A stretch of 64,000 nucleotides of DNA. Source: RUG11241 sp964560085. GTDB taxonomy: Bacteria; Bacillota_I; Bacilli_A; RF39; UBA660. Below are positions 48,329 through 56,499 of this stretch, in pieces (positions within the stretch are counted from its first letter, which is position 1; each line of letters starts with the position of its first letter). Location of the stretch: contig CAZLKF010000002.1 in NCBI GenBank assembly GCA_964560085.1, positions 1 through 64,000 of the forward strand. Direction: 5' to 3'. The translations under genes and the position numbers were made by a program. The notes beneath the pieces were generated by a model. It searched no databases. It had not been told where the DNA came from and saw only the letters and a list, made by a program, of their open reading frames with translations.

Positions 48329-48951
48329 TATTTTAACGCCTCCTCAATATTTTTAAGAGCAGATTCAGTTATGATTAATTTGTCAGCACGGACAATATCT
48401 AAAGTATTGATTTCATTATCAGCAAGTAAAATTATATTGTTTAAATTTCTTGTTGCTAATATTAAATTATCATTTAATTCTTCAACAACGATTAAAACAT
48501 TTTTATTTGCGCCTAATGTATTTAATATTGCTTTAACTTCTTTAGTTTTATTACTTTCTAAAGCAAAGTTATCAACAACGATTAATTCACTACCTAATAC
48601 TTTATAAGCAAGAGCTGACTTTAATGCTAAACGTCTTTCTTTCTTATTCATTTTTGTTTTGTATGAACGTGGATGTGGTCCGAATACGATTCCACCACCT
48701 GGCCAGTTTGGAGATCTACGACTTCCTTGGCGAGCACGTCCAGTACCCTTTTGACGCCATGGTTTAGCGCCACCGCCACTTACTTCACTACGAGTTTTTG
48801 TACTAGCAGTTCCTTGACGTAAAGAGTTTTGTGATAAAGTTATCGCATCATATAATACTGCATCATTTGGTTCAATTGCCCAAACTTCTTTATTTAATGT
48901 TGTATCTTTAACTTTTTCACCTTTAATGTTTAATATAGATACTTTACTCAT
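48328..48951 (-). CDS. rplD: 50S ribosomal protein L4
   Basis: This 207-residue protein has ASTKTRSEVSGGGAKPWRQK, GTGRARQGSRRSPNWPGGG and VFGPHPRSYKTKMNKKERRL, typical of the extended loop and body of L4. L4 lines the exit tunnel; its extraribosomal control of the S10 operon is established for E. coli but not assumed here. It overlaps rplW by 1 bp. Confidence 0.97.
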   Translation of the reverse strand: MSKVSILNIKGEKVKDTTLNKEVWAIEPNDAVLYDAITLSQNSLRQGTASTKTRSEVSGGGAKPWRQKGTGRARQGSRRSPNWPGGGIVFGPHPRSYKTKMNKKERRLALKSALAYKVLGSELIVVDNFALESNKTKEVKAILNTLGANKNVLIVVEELNDNLILATRNLNNIILLADNEINTLDIVRADKLIITESALKNIEEALK

Positions 48952-48964
48952 TTTCTATGCCCTC

Positions 48965-49738
48965 CTACTCGCTTACACTTTCTGAAGTAACTTCTTCTAC
49001 AGCTTCAGTTTCTTCAACTGCTGATTCTTCAGTAACTTCTTCAGTGCTAACTTCTTCTACAGCATCAACTACAGTTTCGTAGCAAACAAGTTCATCTATC
49101 TCATTTACCTTATTTGGATTCTTAACAGCTGATTTAATAAATACTAATGAATTTTTAGCTCCAGGAATATTTCCTTTAACTAATACGACATTTTCTTCTA
49201 AATTAACTGCAACGATTTCTAAATTTTGAATTGTAACTGTTGCAACACCCATGTGTCCTGGTAATTTTTTACCTTTTAATACATGCATTGGTCTCATTGT
49301 TCCCATTGAGCCTGGTCTTCTATGATAATGTGAGCCATGTCCCATTGGTCCTCTTGATTGACCATGACGTTTGATAACGCCTTGAAATCCTTTACCTTTT
49401 GTGGTTCCGGTAACATCAACAACTTCGCCTTCAGTAAAGATATCAGCTTTGATTTCTTGGCCAAGCGTATAATCATTAATGTTAACGCCTTTGATTTCTT
49501 TAAAGAAGCGCTTAGGTGATGTAGTAGCTTTATTAGTATGACCTAATGAAGCTTTTGTTGTTAATTTCTCACGTTTTGTATCAAATCCAAGTTGAACTGC
49601 CTCATAACCATCATTTTCAGTAGTCTTAATTTGTGTTACCACATTTGGTTCAACTGAAACAACAGTTACAGGAATCAATTCACCTGATTTTGTAAAAACT
49701 TGAGTCATTCCGATCTTGCGACCTAAGATTCCTTTCAT
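48965..49738 (-). CDS. rplC: 50S ribosomal protein L3 with acidic C-terminal tail
   Basis: The first ~212 residues are a normal L3: MKGILGRKIGMTQVFTKSG, GTTKGKGFQGVIKRHG, HRRPGSMGTMRP and KLPGHMGVATVTIQNL. A tail of about 45 residues follows, made almost only of Glu, Val, Thr, Ser and Ala (for example EEVTEESAVEETEAVEEV). Typical L3 ends soon after 205-215 residues. The tail is in frame and precedes rplD by 13 bp. It is probably disordered and highly acidic, unusual for a ribosomal protein. Confidence 0.96.
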   Translation of the reverse strand: MKGILGRKIGMTQVFTKSGELIPVTVVSVEPNVVTQIKTTENDGYEAVQLGFDTKREKLTTKASLGHTNKATTSPKRFFKEIKGVNINDYTLGQEIKADIFTEGEVVDVTGTTKGKGFQGVIKRHGQSRGPMGHGSHYHRRPGSMGTMRPMHVLKGKKLPGHMGVATVTIQNLEIVAVNLEENVVLVKGNIPGAKNSLVFIKSAVKNPNKVNEIDELVCYETVVDAVEEVSTEEVTEESAVEETEAVEEVTSESVSE

Positions 49739-49747
49739 ATTTTCCTC

Positions 49748-50056
49748 CTATAATTTAATTTGGATATCAACACCGCTTGGAATATCTAAATGTGCTAATG
49801 CATCAATAGTTTCCTTGCTTGGATTAATGATATCAATAAGTCTTTTGTGTGTTCTTTTTTCAAATTGTTCACGTGAATCTTTGTATTTGTGAACTGCTCT
49901 CAAAATAGTGATTTTTTCAATGTCGGTTGGTAGTGGAATTGGTCCAACTACTTCGCCACCTGTTCTTTTCACTGTTTCGATAATTTTGCCACAAGCTGCA
50001 TCTAACGTCTTGTGTTCAAATGCTTTTAATCTGATTCGAACTTTTGTCTTTGACAT
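49748..50056 (-). CDS. rpsJ: 30S ribosomal protein S10
   Basis: This 102-residue protein has VRIRLKAFEHKTLDAACGKI, GPIPLPTDIEKITILRAVHK, RTHKRLIDIINPSKETIDAL and the end SGVDIQIKL, a complete S10. S10 (NusE) also takes part in rRNA antitermination with NusB at boxA. It is the first gene of the S10 operon, 130 bp downstream of the predicted promoter. Confidence 0.98.
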   Translation of the reverse strand: MSKTKVRIRLKAFEHKTLDAACGKIIETVKRTGGEVVGPIPLPTDIEKITILRAVHKYKDSREQFEKRTHKRLIDIINPSKETIDALAHLDIPSGVDIQIKL

Positions 50057-50059
50057 ATT

Positions 50060-50180
50060 ATCCTCCCCTCGCCTATATCTAGTATAGACTCGCTCCGTGT
50101 AAAAACCTAATAACCCAATCTTATATAAAACAACTTAACCGGGTGTATCAGCAACCTCACACATCATTGCGTGCCACACG
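50060..50180 (-). promoter_or_regulatory. Untranslated leader of the S10 operon
   Basis: About 120 nt lie between the predicted transcription start and rpsJ. The minus strand contains GAGGTTGCTGATACACCCGG, which I recall as resembling a conserved segment upstream of rpsJ in other Bacillota, and a GTGTG/CACAC-type pairing around it. No L4-type terminator hairpin is evident. Function as an autoregulatory leader is possible but unproven. Confidence 0.45.
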
Positions 50181-50186
50181 TTTAAG

Positions 50187-50215
50187 ATTATACACAATAA
50201 TTATATGAATTGCAA
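50187..50215 (-). promoter_or_regulatory. Promoter of the S10-spc-alpha operon
   Basis: The -35 is TTGCAA (50210-50215) and the -10 is a perfect TATAAT (50187-50192), with a 17-bp spacer. About 28 ribosomal and associated genes follow without a strong terminator until 36095-36112, so this is probably the main promoter of the whole unit. Confidence 0.82.
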
Positions 50216-50243
50216 GGATTTTTTGATGTTTTTTATAAAAAAA

Positions 50244-50261
50244 ACAAGAATTAATTCTCGT
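50244..50261 (-). terminator. Intrinsic terminator of the ligase/acyltransferase unit
   Basis: A 7-bp stem (ACGAGAA / TTCTTGT with one G-U pair) with a TTAA loop is followed by TTTTTTT on the minus strand. The stop of the ligase gene lies in the loop. It insulates the S10 promoter. Confidence 0.82.
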
Positions 50262-51981
50262 TTTCATCTTCTAATTTTTTGTATGCTACTTTTCCAACCA
50301 GAGTTCTTGGTAAAGAATCACGATATTCAAATATGGCTGGCATAGAATACTTAGCTAAATTCTTTGCACAATGTTCTTCAATCTCTTTTTTCAGTCTTTC
50401 AGTTATTTCAACATCCTCATTCAAAACAACATATGCTTTTGCAACTTGCACTTTATGAGGATGACTCACCCCAATTACTGTTGAAGTTAAAACTGCCGGA
50501 TGTTCATTGATAACTTTTTCAACATGCGATGGATAAATATTATAACCAGAAGAAACAATAATTCGTTTTATTCGTTGTTTAAAATAAACATAACCATCTT
50601 CATCCATACTTCCCATATCACCTGTGTGTAACCAAGTATGGCCATCTTCATGAACACGCAACGTTTGTATTGTTTCATTTATATTATCTAGATAGCCTAA
50701 CATAACTGAAGGACCAGTTATACATATTTCACCATCCGTATTACGTGGAGCTTCGTCATGAGTTCCATTGATAACAATTTTAAAATAGGTGTCTGGATAA
50801 GGAATACCAATACTGCCTTTGCGATAATAATTATCAGGAGTTAAACATGTGGCGCCTGCGCATTCAGTTAGACCATATCCTTCTCTTATATAGGCATTAC
50901 TTCCGTGATCACGCAAATACTTGTCAACACGCGTTTTTAATTCTGTATCAAGTGAGTCACCACCACAAATAGCATTTGTAACGCATGCAAGTTCATTTTT
51001 ACCGAATTCGCTTTTAGTTAAACTGTCGAATAAAGTAGGTACTCCAGCGACAAAATTAGGGCGATATTTTCTAATTAATCCCACAAATTTACGAGCTGAA
51101 AAATCAGGAATTAAGATACACTTCATTCCACTTGATAATGGTGTATGAATGCATACGCTTAATCCAAAGCCATGAAAAATCGGCATAATTGATAAAACTG
51201 ATTCCCCTGGTTTGCTATGACACATCAAATTACTTTGTAAGGCCATAGAATTAAAGTTTTTATTTGAAAGCATTATTCCCTTAGGGCTTCCAGTTGTTCC
51301 ACCACTATAAAGAATTACGGCAACACTATCAGCCATTTTATGACATTTATAATTGCCTGCATATTTACGACCAGATTCAATAAACTCTTTCCAGTCAATT
51401 ATGTCTTCTTTTTCAATTTTAGTATTTAGTTTACGTCCTTTAGTTAGCCAATAAAGAAAAGTCATAGCAAAACCGAAATCGTGAGCGGCAGAAACAACAA
51501 CCATTTTCTCAACTTTTGTGTTATCGATTATATGCATGATTTTTTCATATGATATATCAATTGTAATTAAAAATTTTGTGTTTGATAAATTTAGATAAAA
51601 TTCAATTTCATTTTCAGCGGATAAAGGATGAATCATATTAGCAATTGCTCCAACCATATTAACTGCATAAAAAGCAATTAATCCTTGTGGTGTATTAGGC
51701 ATGCAAATTGTAACACGATCATTTTCTTTGATTCCTTGAGCTTTTAAAGCTTTAGCAGCTTCTTCGATTTTCTTATAGAAATCTTTATATGTACACTTTG
51801 TTCCATAATATTCATAAGCAATATTATCAGCAAATTTATTGCTTGATGCTTCAATCATTTCGGATATTGTTCCTTGAAAATAATTCAAATTAGGAGGAAC
51901 ATCCCCATAATATTTAATCCATGGTGCATTTAATTTTTGGGCATTGTTATTTTGTATTTTCCTCTTGAATAACCTTTTCAC
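50251..51981 (-). CDS. AMP-forming acyl-CoA synthetase / acyl-ligase
   Basis: This 576-residue protein of the ANL superfamily activates a carboxylate with ATP, then forms a thioester. Motifs are ILYSGGTTGSPKGIMLS (P-loop), YGLTECAGA, the hinge TGDMGSMDEDGYVYFKQR, and the catalytic lysine near the end in PRTLVGKVAYKK. A GTG start at 51981 is favoured by GGAGG 8 bp upstream within the end of the acyltransferase gene (35-bp overlap). The carboxylate substrate is unknown; the tight coupling to a CoA-dependent acyltransferase-like protein suggests they share an acyl intermediate. Confidence 0.87.
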   Translation of the reverse strand: MKRLFKRKIQNNNAQKLNAPWIKYYGDVPPNLNYFQGTISEMIEASSNKFADNIAYEYYGTKCTYKDFYKKIEEAAKALKAQGIKENDRVTICMPNTPQGLIAFYAVNMVGAIANMIHPLSAENEIEFYLNLSNTKFLITIDISYEKIMHIIDNTKVEKMVVVSAAHDFGFAMTFLYWLTKGRKLNTKIEKEDIIDWKEFIESGRKYAGNYKCHKMADSVAVILYSGGTTGSPKGIMLSNKNFNSMALQSNLMCHSKPGESVLSIMPIFHGFGLSVCIHTPLSSGMKCILIPDFSARKFVGLIRKYRPNFVAGVPTLFDSLTKSEFGKNELACVTNAICGGDSLDTELKTRVDKYLRDHGSNAYIREGYGLTECAGATCLTPDNYYRKGSIGIPYPDTYFKIVINGTHDEAPRNTDGEICITGPSVMLGYLDNINETIQTLRVHEDGHTWLHTGDMGSMDEDGYVYFKQRIKRIIVSSGYNIYPSHVEKVINEHPAVLTSTVIGVSHPHKVQVAKAYVVLNEDVEITERLKKEIEEHCAKNLAKYSMPAIFEYRDSLPRTLVGKVAYKKLEDENEN

Positions 51982-52831
51982 TTACATTTTCCTCCAACAT
52001 TTCAGGGTGTAACATTATATATTCAAACAATTTAATTGACTTTGCAAAATAAAAGCCATCGGCAATTCTCTCATCTAATGTTATGCCAAATTCACAAAAA
52101 TCATGAATTTCAACTTTGCCTTTTTCATTAACATATGGCTCTTTTTTTATTTCTCCAATTGTTAAAAGAATTGAATTAGTACCAAAATCAGTTAGATTAT
52201 GATATATTGCTCCACATTCAATACTACCTAGATTAGATAATATTATAGAGCTATGGTAAATTGAATTTCCAATCATTGATTCTGGTAATAAATCATGGCG
52301 ATCGGCCCATTTCAATATTCCCATAATCATTTTAAATAAACCTTTTGGTAATTTTCCTAATTTTTGAATTGTATCATCAGTTGAGTTATTTGAATCACTA
52401 CGAACTTTTTTAACAACATTACTTATTTTTTCATTAACTTTATTAATATTGTCTTCTTCGTCTATCTTTATAACTGTTAAATTTTCTTTTGCTTCATCAG
52501 AAAACTCTACTTTAGCAACAAAAGATAGCGAAACATTATCACGATCAAAATAATCCCCATTTATAACAAAACGATTTAATAATGGTCGATTGTATATTGT
52601 TCTAGCAATGCCTGTTGCAAAGGCGTGAAAATACGTGAATTTACTATCAGGATTTTCTTTCTTTTTTTGAGCAATATAATTAACTAAATTAGTAACATCT
52701 ATTTTATGATTTATATATACATCCGAATCGCAACGAAGTGGTTTAAGGCGTAACATAAATTTATGAACACCATCCATATCACGGACTTTATAGCCATCAT
52801 GACGATCGCCGAATCTTTTTTTCTTATCCAT
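51947..52831 (-). CDS. 2-oxoacid dehydrogenase E2-like acyltransferase domain protein
   Basis: This 294-residue protein resembles the catalytic (CAT-like) domain of E2 acyltransferases without lipoyl or E1/E3-binding domains. Recognisable parts are KFTYFHAFATGIARTIYN, the strand SSIILSNLGSIECGAIYHN and the C-terminal GITLDERIADG. In active E2 enzymes the last motif is DHRxxDG with catalytic His; here that position is Glu (DERIADG), though the Asp and Gly are kept. It may therefore bind rather than transfer, or use different chemistry. It is translationally coupled to the acyl-ligase gene. Confidence 0.8.
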   Translation of the reverse strand: MDKKKRFGDRHDGYKVRDMDGVHKFMLRLKPLRCDSDVYINHKIDVTNLVNYIAQKKKENPDSKFTYFHAFATGIARTIYNRPLLNRFVINGDYFDRDNVSLSFVAKVEFSDEAKENLTVIKIDEEDNINKVNEKISNVVKKVRSDSNNSTDDTIQKLGKLPKGLFKMIMGILKWADRHDLLPESMIGNSIYHSSIILSNLGSIECGAIYHNLTDFGTNSILLTIGEIKKEPYVNEKGKVEIHDFCEFGITLDERIADGFYFAKSIKLFEYIMLHPEMLEENVSEKVIQEENTK

Positions 52832-52908
52832 TTTTACCTCCTAAAAACATTAATAACATTTTAACATTTTTTTCTTCCTTTTTCAAATAGGTAATACTTA
52901 TAATAAAA

Positions 52909-52933
52909 AAGTAACTACTTTTTGTAATTACTT
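52909..52933 (-). terminator. Intrinsic terminator of trpS
   Basis: A 10-bp stem (AAGTAATTAC / GTAGTTACTT, one G-U pair) with a 5-nt A loop is followed by T-rich sequence on the minus strand. The trpS stop overlaps its base. It ends the tryptophan T-box transcript. Confidence 0.88.
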
Positions 52934-53919
52934 TATCTAATTGTGCCAATTTTTTGCTTCATTTGTTCATACTTTTCCTTGGCAATTTTTCTAGTAATAC
53001 TAGCGCCTTTATCAAGAATAGCATCTAATTCACCACTATTCACTAATTCTTCATATCTTACTTGAAAACTAGTGATTTTTTCGGCCGTCACTTCGCCAAC
53101 ATAAGCTTTAAATTCGCCATAGTTTTTGCCAACAAACATATTCTCTAATTCTTCAATCGTTTTACCAGTCATAACACTCGCGATATTTAACAAATTTGAT
53201 ATGCCAGGTTTATTTTCTTCATCATATTTTACTAACATATCAGAGTCAGTTGTTGAACTTTTAATTTTTTTGATAATTGTTTCTTTTGAATCATATAAAG
53301 AAATTACCCCATTAGGATTTTCTTCTGATTTGCTCATCTTCTTACTAGGATCTTTCAAATCCTTTATTTTTGTTCCAACTTGCGTAATATATGCAGTAGG
53401 AATCTTAAATGTTTCCCCATACGTATGATTAAATCTGATTGCAATGTCACGGGCTAATTCAACATGTTGTTTTTGATCTTCGCCAACCGGAACATAATCC
53501 GCATCACAGAATAAGATGTCTGATGCCATCAAAACTGGATATGTTAATAAGCCAACTGAAAAATTATTTTTTCCTTTGCTTTTCTCCTTAAACTGAATCA
53601 TTCTTGATGCTTCCCCATAATAAGTGTTGCATTCTAATATCCAAGAAATTGCTGGAATAAATTCATTTTCTGATTGAATGTATATTACGACTTTGTTAGA
53701 ATCTATCCCACATGCAATATAAGTGGCCACAAACCTTTTTATTCTATCTCTCAATAATTTTGGATCTTGCATCACTGTTAAAGCATGTAAGTCAGCAACA
53801 AACAAAAATATTTCATCAAATTCTTTTTGCATTTCAACTAATTGTCTTATTGCTCCAATATAATTTCCTAATGTTAATTCCCCTGTTGGTTTTAAACCTG
53901 TTAATAATCTTTTCTTCAT
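52933..53919 (-). CDS. trpS: Tryptophanyl-tRNA synthetase
   Basis: This 328-residue class I synthetase charges tRNA-Trp. The HIGH-type signature appears as KPTGELTLGNYIGA, with the usual TrpRS substitution, and the KMSKS loop as KKMSKSEENPNG. MASDILFCDADYVPVGEDQKQH is the tryptophan and adenylate pocket region. It is the second gene after the Trp T-box, 9 bp after the M20 hydrolase, so its level should rise when uncharged tRNA-Trp accumulates. Confidence 0.97.
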   Translation of the reverse strand: MKKRLLTGLKPTGELTLGNYIGAIRQLVEMQKEFDEIFLFVADLHALTVMQDPKLLRDRIKRFVATYIACGIDSNKVVIYIQSENEFIPAISWILECNTYYGEASRMIQFKEKSKGKNNFSVGLLTYPVLMASDILFCDADYVPVGEDQKQHVELARDIAIRFNHTYGETFKIPTAYITQVGTKIKDLKDPSKKMSKSEENPNGVISLYDSKETIIKKIKSSTTDSDMLVKYDEENKPGISNLLNIASVMTGKTIEELENMFVGKNYGEFKAYVGEVTAEKITSFQVRYEELVNSGELDAILDKGASITRKIAKEKYEQMKQKIGTIR

Positions 53920-53928
53920 AAATTCCTC

Positions 53929-54987
53929 CTATTTATTACATAATTCTAATAATATTTTTTTATATATTCTAACAGTCTCATTTAATGATGACCTACTAAT
54001 ATGTTCATTATCTTTATGAGCTGTAATTGGACCTGGGCCTAAAATAATTTTATTTTTATTTAAAACACTTGCTTCTGATAAACCAAAGAATTTTTTACAT
54101 TTTTTGTTTGTTATTTTTTCATAGTATTTAATTATTTCGTCATTATTATAAAATGGCAGAAAATCAAATTTAATTATATATTCTATATTATGTTTCTTAG
54201 CTAAAGCATTAACATATTTCTTAATATGATTATATTCTTTAACATCTTTTGTAATTCGAAAATCACAAGTAGCTTTGGTATAATTAGGAACAATATTTAC
54301 TCTTTCTCCACCATTTATTATACCATAATTCATCGTTGTATGCCCAAACTCATATTCATCACACCAACTTTTATGAAAATAGCTCTCTAATTTTAACAAT
54401 TCATTTAAAAATTTCACACATTTTACATTTGAACTTTCAATTGGCATACTTGAATGACTGCTTATACCATTAAATCTAAACTCATATTCAATGACGCCTT
54501 TTGAACCATTCATCGGTACATTGTCAGTTGGTTCACCAATTATCAAATATTCAGGATAATTAAGATTTAAGCTTTTAAAATACTTTATACCGCCAAAGGA
54601 TATTTCCTCATCATAGGTAAGAATAATTGTCATTCCATATTTTAATTCAGCAAAATCTATTTCTGCCACAGCTTTCAAAATTGCGGCAATACCTCCTTTC
54701 ATATCACTCGTGCCTAAGCCATATAAATTCCCATTGTTTTCAGTTAATTTAAAAGGATTACCGCCAAAAGTGTTACGATAACTAACAGTATCGGTATGTC
54801 CAACAAAGCCAACCGTTTGTTTTTCTTTTATTGTTGCTACAAGAATCTTTTTATCCGCCCCATAAAGTGTACATCTAAAATTTAACTTCTCTAGATAATC
54901 CTTTACATATTGCATAATTTTCAAATTATCTTGATCATTAATGGTATTAAATGCAACCAAATCTTTTAATATTTCTTCAACTTTCAT
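53929..54987 (-). CDS. M20-family hydrolase (ArgE/DapE-like) under Trp T-box control
   Basis: This 352-residue metallohydrolase has intact metal ligands: H64 and D66 in GHTDTV, D95 in GTSDMKGG, the catalytic Glu pair in TYDEEISFGG, Glu152 in GEPTD and a late His in GPITAHKDNEH. A dimerisation domain lies between. M20 enzymes remove acyl or aminoacyl groups from amino acids or small peptides. The gene lies directly downstream of a tryptophan-specific T-box and upstream of trpS. A role in liberating tryptophan from N-acyl-Trp or peptides is therefore plausible but inferred. Confidence 0.87.
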   Translation of the reverse strand: MKVEEILKDLVAFNTINDQDNLKIMQYVKDYLEKLNFRCTLYGADKKILVATIKEKQTVGFVGHTDTVSYRNTFGGNPFKLTENNGNLYGLGTSDMKGGIAAILKAVAEIDFAELKYGMTIILTYDEEISFGGIKYFKSLNLNYPEYLIIGEPTDNVPMNGSKGVIEYEFRFNGISSHSSMPIESSNVKCVKFLNELLKLESYFHKSWCDEYEFGHTTMNYGIINGGERVNIVPNYTKATCDFRITKDVKEYNHIKKYVNALAKKHNIEYIIKFDFLPFYNNDEIIKYYEKITNKKCKKFFGLSEASVLNKNKIILGPGPITAHKDNEHISRSSLNETVRIYKKILLELCNK

Positions 54988-55000
54988 ATTATCACCTCAC

Positions 55001-55248
55001 AAAAAAATCCTATCCTAATTATTAGGATAAGATTATATTCTTATTATGCCACCTATAATGACTACTTTGTACTAACATACAAGTTCCTTTGCTAACAGAG
55101 GGAATTCTCCGTACTTGCCTACTACAATTTCGGAAGTCTTTCATTGGCCCATTCAGCAACTTTAATTTATGGTTTTTCATCAACCAACCACTTTCTAAAA
55201 AATTAAATATCACTTACTTCTCCAAATCAACAATTTGCTTTGTTAATT
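55001..55248 (-). promoter_or_regulatory. Tryptophan T-box riboswitch
   Basis: The leader shows T-box anatomy on the minus strand. The apical part of Stem I is AGAAAGTGGTTGG...AAAAACC. The specifier context is GAA-TGG-GCC with the Trp codon TGG at 55149-55151. The antiterminator pairs TAGG (55052-55055) with CCTA (55023-55026) and ATAAG (55040-55044) with CTTAT (55027-55031), leaving the bulge TGGCATA (55045-55051). UGGC pairs with the acceptor end GCCA, fitting the G73 discriminator of tRNA-Trp. The CCTA strand is shared with the terminator at 55011-55029, so the structures exclude each other. Confidence 0.9.
55011..55029 (-). terminator. T-box-controlled intrinsic terminator
   Basis: A 7-bp perfect stem (TATCCTA / TAGGATA) with a 5-nt loop is followed by GGATTTTTTT on the minus strand, just before the RBS of the M20 gene. 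Its 5' arm also forms part of the antiterminator. Confidence 0.88.
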
Positions 55249-55250
55249 TG

Positions 55251-55279
55251 ATTATATAATTGATGTCGTTAAAAGTCAA
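55251..55279 (-). promoter_or_regulatory. Promoter of the tryptophan T-box operon
   Basis: The -35 is TTGACT (55274-55279), the -10 is a perfect TATAAT (55251-55256), with a 17-bp spacer. It drives the T-box leader, the M20 gene and trpS. Confidence 0.85.
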
Positions 55280-55303
55280 GAAAATTACATTTGACTATCA
55301 AAT

Positions 55304-55885
55304 TTAATGCGTTATTTTTTTATGAATATATTCAGCTATTTTAGCATGGCCCATATTATTAGGGTGTAATCCATCGGTTAATTCTTCTAAATTAACTATA
55401 TTCTTCATGTTTATATATGTTACACCATTCTCTTCGCATAACTGTTTTAATAAACTATCAATTGCTTCTATATTTGCTTGTTTATACATATCTCTTTTTT
55501 CTAAATCAATATCTAATAATCCTAAGAATAAAATGTCTTTAGTAAATTTTTGAGAAATATGTATTATTTTCAAGACATTTTTTTCAAATATTTTTAAATG
55601 TGAAAATCCTTTATTTAATATTAAAGCATCTTTTATACCAAAAGCAAATAACAATTTAAATTCATCTTCAGTATTGAATCTGTTTTTTAACTCTACCATA
55701 AATCGTTTGGCAATGTCTGTCGAACATTGTCCAGGAATACTCATATTAAAATAGAACTTTTTTAAATTATTATTATCTTTTCCTTTTAGTCTATTAACCC
55801 AACCAAAGCATTCATTATCGCCTACACCATAAGCAATAATATCACCAAAAACAATATAAACTTGATCTTTCGCTTGCCCTCTCAT
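55304..55885 (-). CDS. SGNH/GDSL-fold protein lacking catalytic serine
   Basis: This protein of about 193 residues has the SGNH plan: block I VFGDIIAYG, block II with Gly in NMSIPGQCS, block III FAFGIKDAL and block V DGLHPNNMGH. In active esterases block I is GDS and block III is GxND; here the Ser is Ile and the Asn is Lys, while the DxxH pair remains. It is probably catalytically dead or altered. The start is ambiguous between TTG at 55888 and ATG at 55885; I prefer the ATG. It follows an independent upstream region and precedes the T-box promoter. Confidence 0.78.
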   Translation of the reverse strand: MRGQAKDQVYIVFGDIIAYGVGDNECFGWVNRLKGKDNNNLKKFYFNMSIPGQCSTDIAKRFMVELKNRFNTEDEFKLLFAFGIKDALILNKGFSHLKIFEKNVLKIIHISQKFTKDILFLGLLDIDLEKRDMYKQANIEAIDSLLKQLCEENGVTYINMKNIVNLEELTDGLHPNNMGHAKIAEYIHKKITH

Positions 55886-55958
55886 CAAGCAACATCCTTT
55901 CTAAATTAATTAAAATGATATCTATTAATAATATTTTATCATTATTTATTTAAAAAAA

Positions 55959-55978
55959 GAAATTGCAAAAGCAATTTC
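55959..55978 (-). terminator. Intrinsic terminator after the Nudix gene
   Basis: An 8-bp perfect stem (GAAATTGC / GCAATTTC) with a 4-nt loop is followed by TTTTTTT on the minus strand. The Nudix stop overlaps the stem. Confidence 0.9.
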
Positions 55979-56463
55979 TATAAATCTTCTTCTTCAACAA
56001 ATTCAAATGTATCATTTATATTTGTTAGTTTTTCTTTCAAATAATCTGGTTTTATTGGACTACTTGTAATTTCATTTATATCAATCCATTTATAGACAAT
56101 TTCTTTATCTTCTTCTATACCTGCAAATTCAACTTGTGATAATAATTTTGAATCATCTGGTACATCTACTAAATATCCGAGAATGTATTGATGTTGTTTT
56201 TTGTTATCAAAATTAAAGAAATATTCTACAAACCACAATGGTCTAACAATTGAAGCTTTATCTTCACCAGTTTCCTCAAGCAATTCTCTTTTTACGACGT
56301 CAGTACCTCTTTCAAGAGTACCAATTGCTCCTCCAGGTAATGCCCAAAAAGAATCTTTTTTGCGCTTTTGAAATAAAACTTTATTGTTTTTTATAATGAC
56401 TGCTGCGGCTCTAGCACTAAATTTGACTTCATTAATCATTAATCTAATATCATTATTTTCCAT
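55978..56463 (-). CDS. Nudix hydrolase
   Basis: This 161-residue protein has a complete Nudix box, GAIGTLERGTDVVKRELLEE followed by TG, with the REL..EE catalytic acids. Nudix enzymes cleave nucleoside diphosphates linked to another group; the substrate cannot be told from sequence. The flanking FQKRKKDSFWALPGG resembles MutT-like or ADP-ribose-type members. The ATG at 56463 has GAGGTGA upstream; an in-frame GTG three codons earlier overlaps that RBS and is less likely. Confidence 0.9.
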   Translation of the reverse strand: MENNDIRLMINEVKFSARAAAVIIKNNKVLFQKRKKDSFWALPGGAIGTLERGTDVVKRELLEETGEDKASIVRPLWFVEYFFNFDNKKQHQYILGYLVDVPDDSKLLSQVEFAGIEEDKEIVYKWIDINEITSSPIKPDYLKEKLTNINDTFEFVEEEDL

Positions 56464-56499
56464 ATTTCTCACCTCAATTATATTTTATCACATATATAA

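Noticed and set aside
55022..55213. A 63-codon open frame on the minus strand, upstream of the M20 gene
   Set aside because: It lies wholly within the T-box leader; the sequence is constrained by the specifier, Stem I and antiterminator, and has no protein-like composition.
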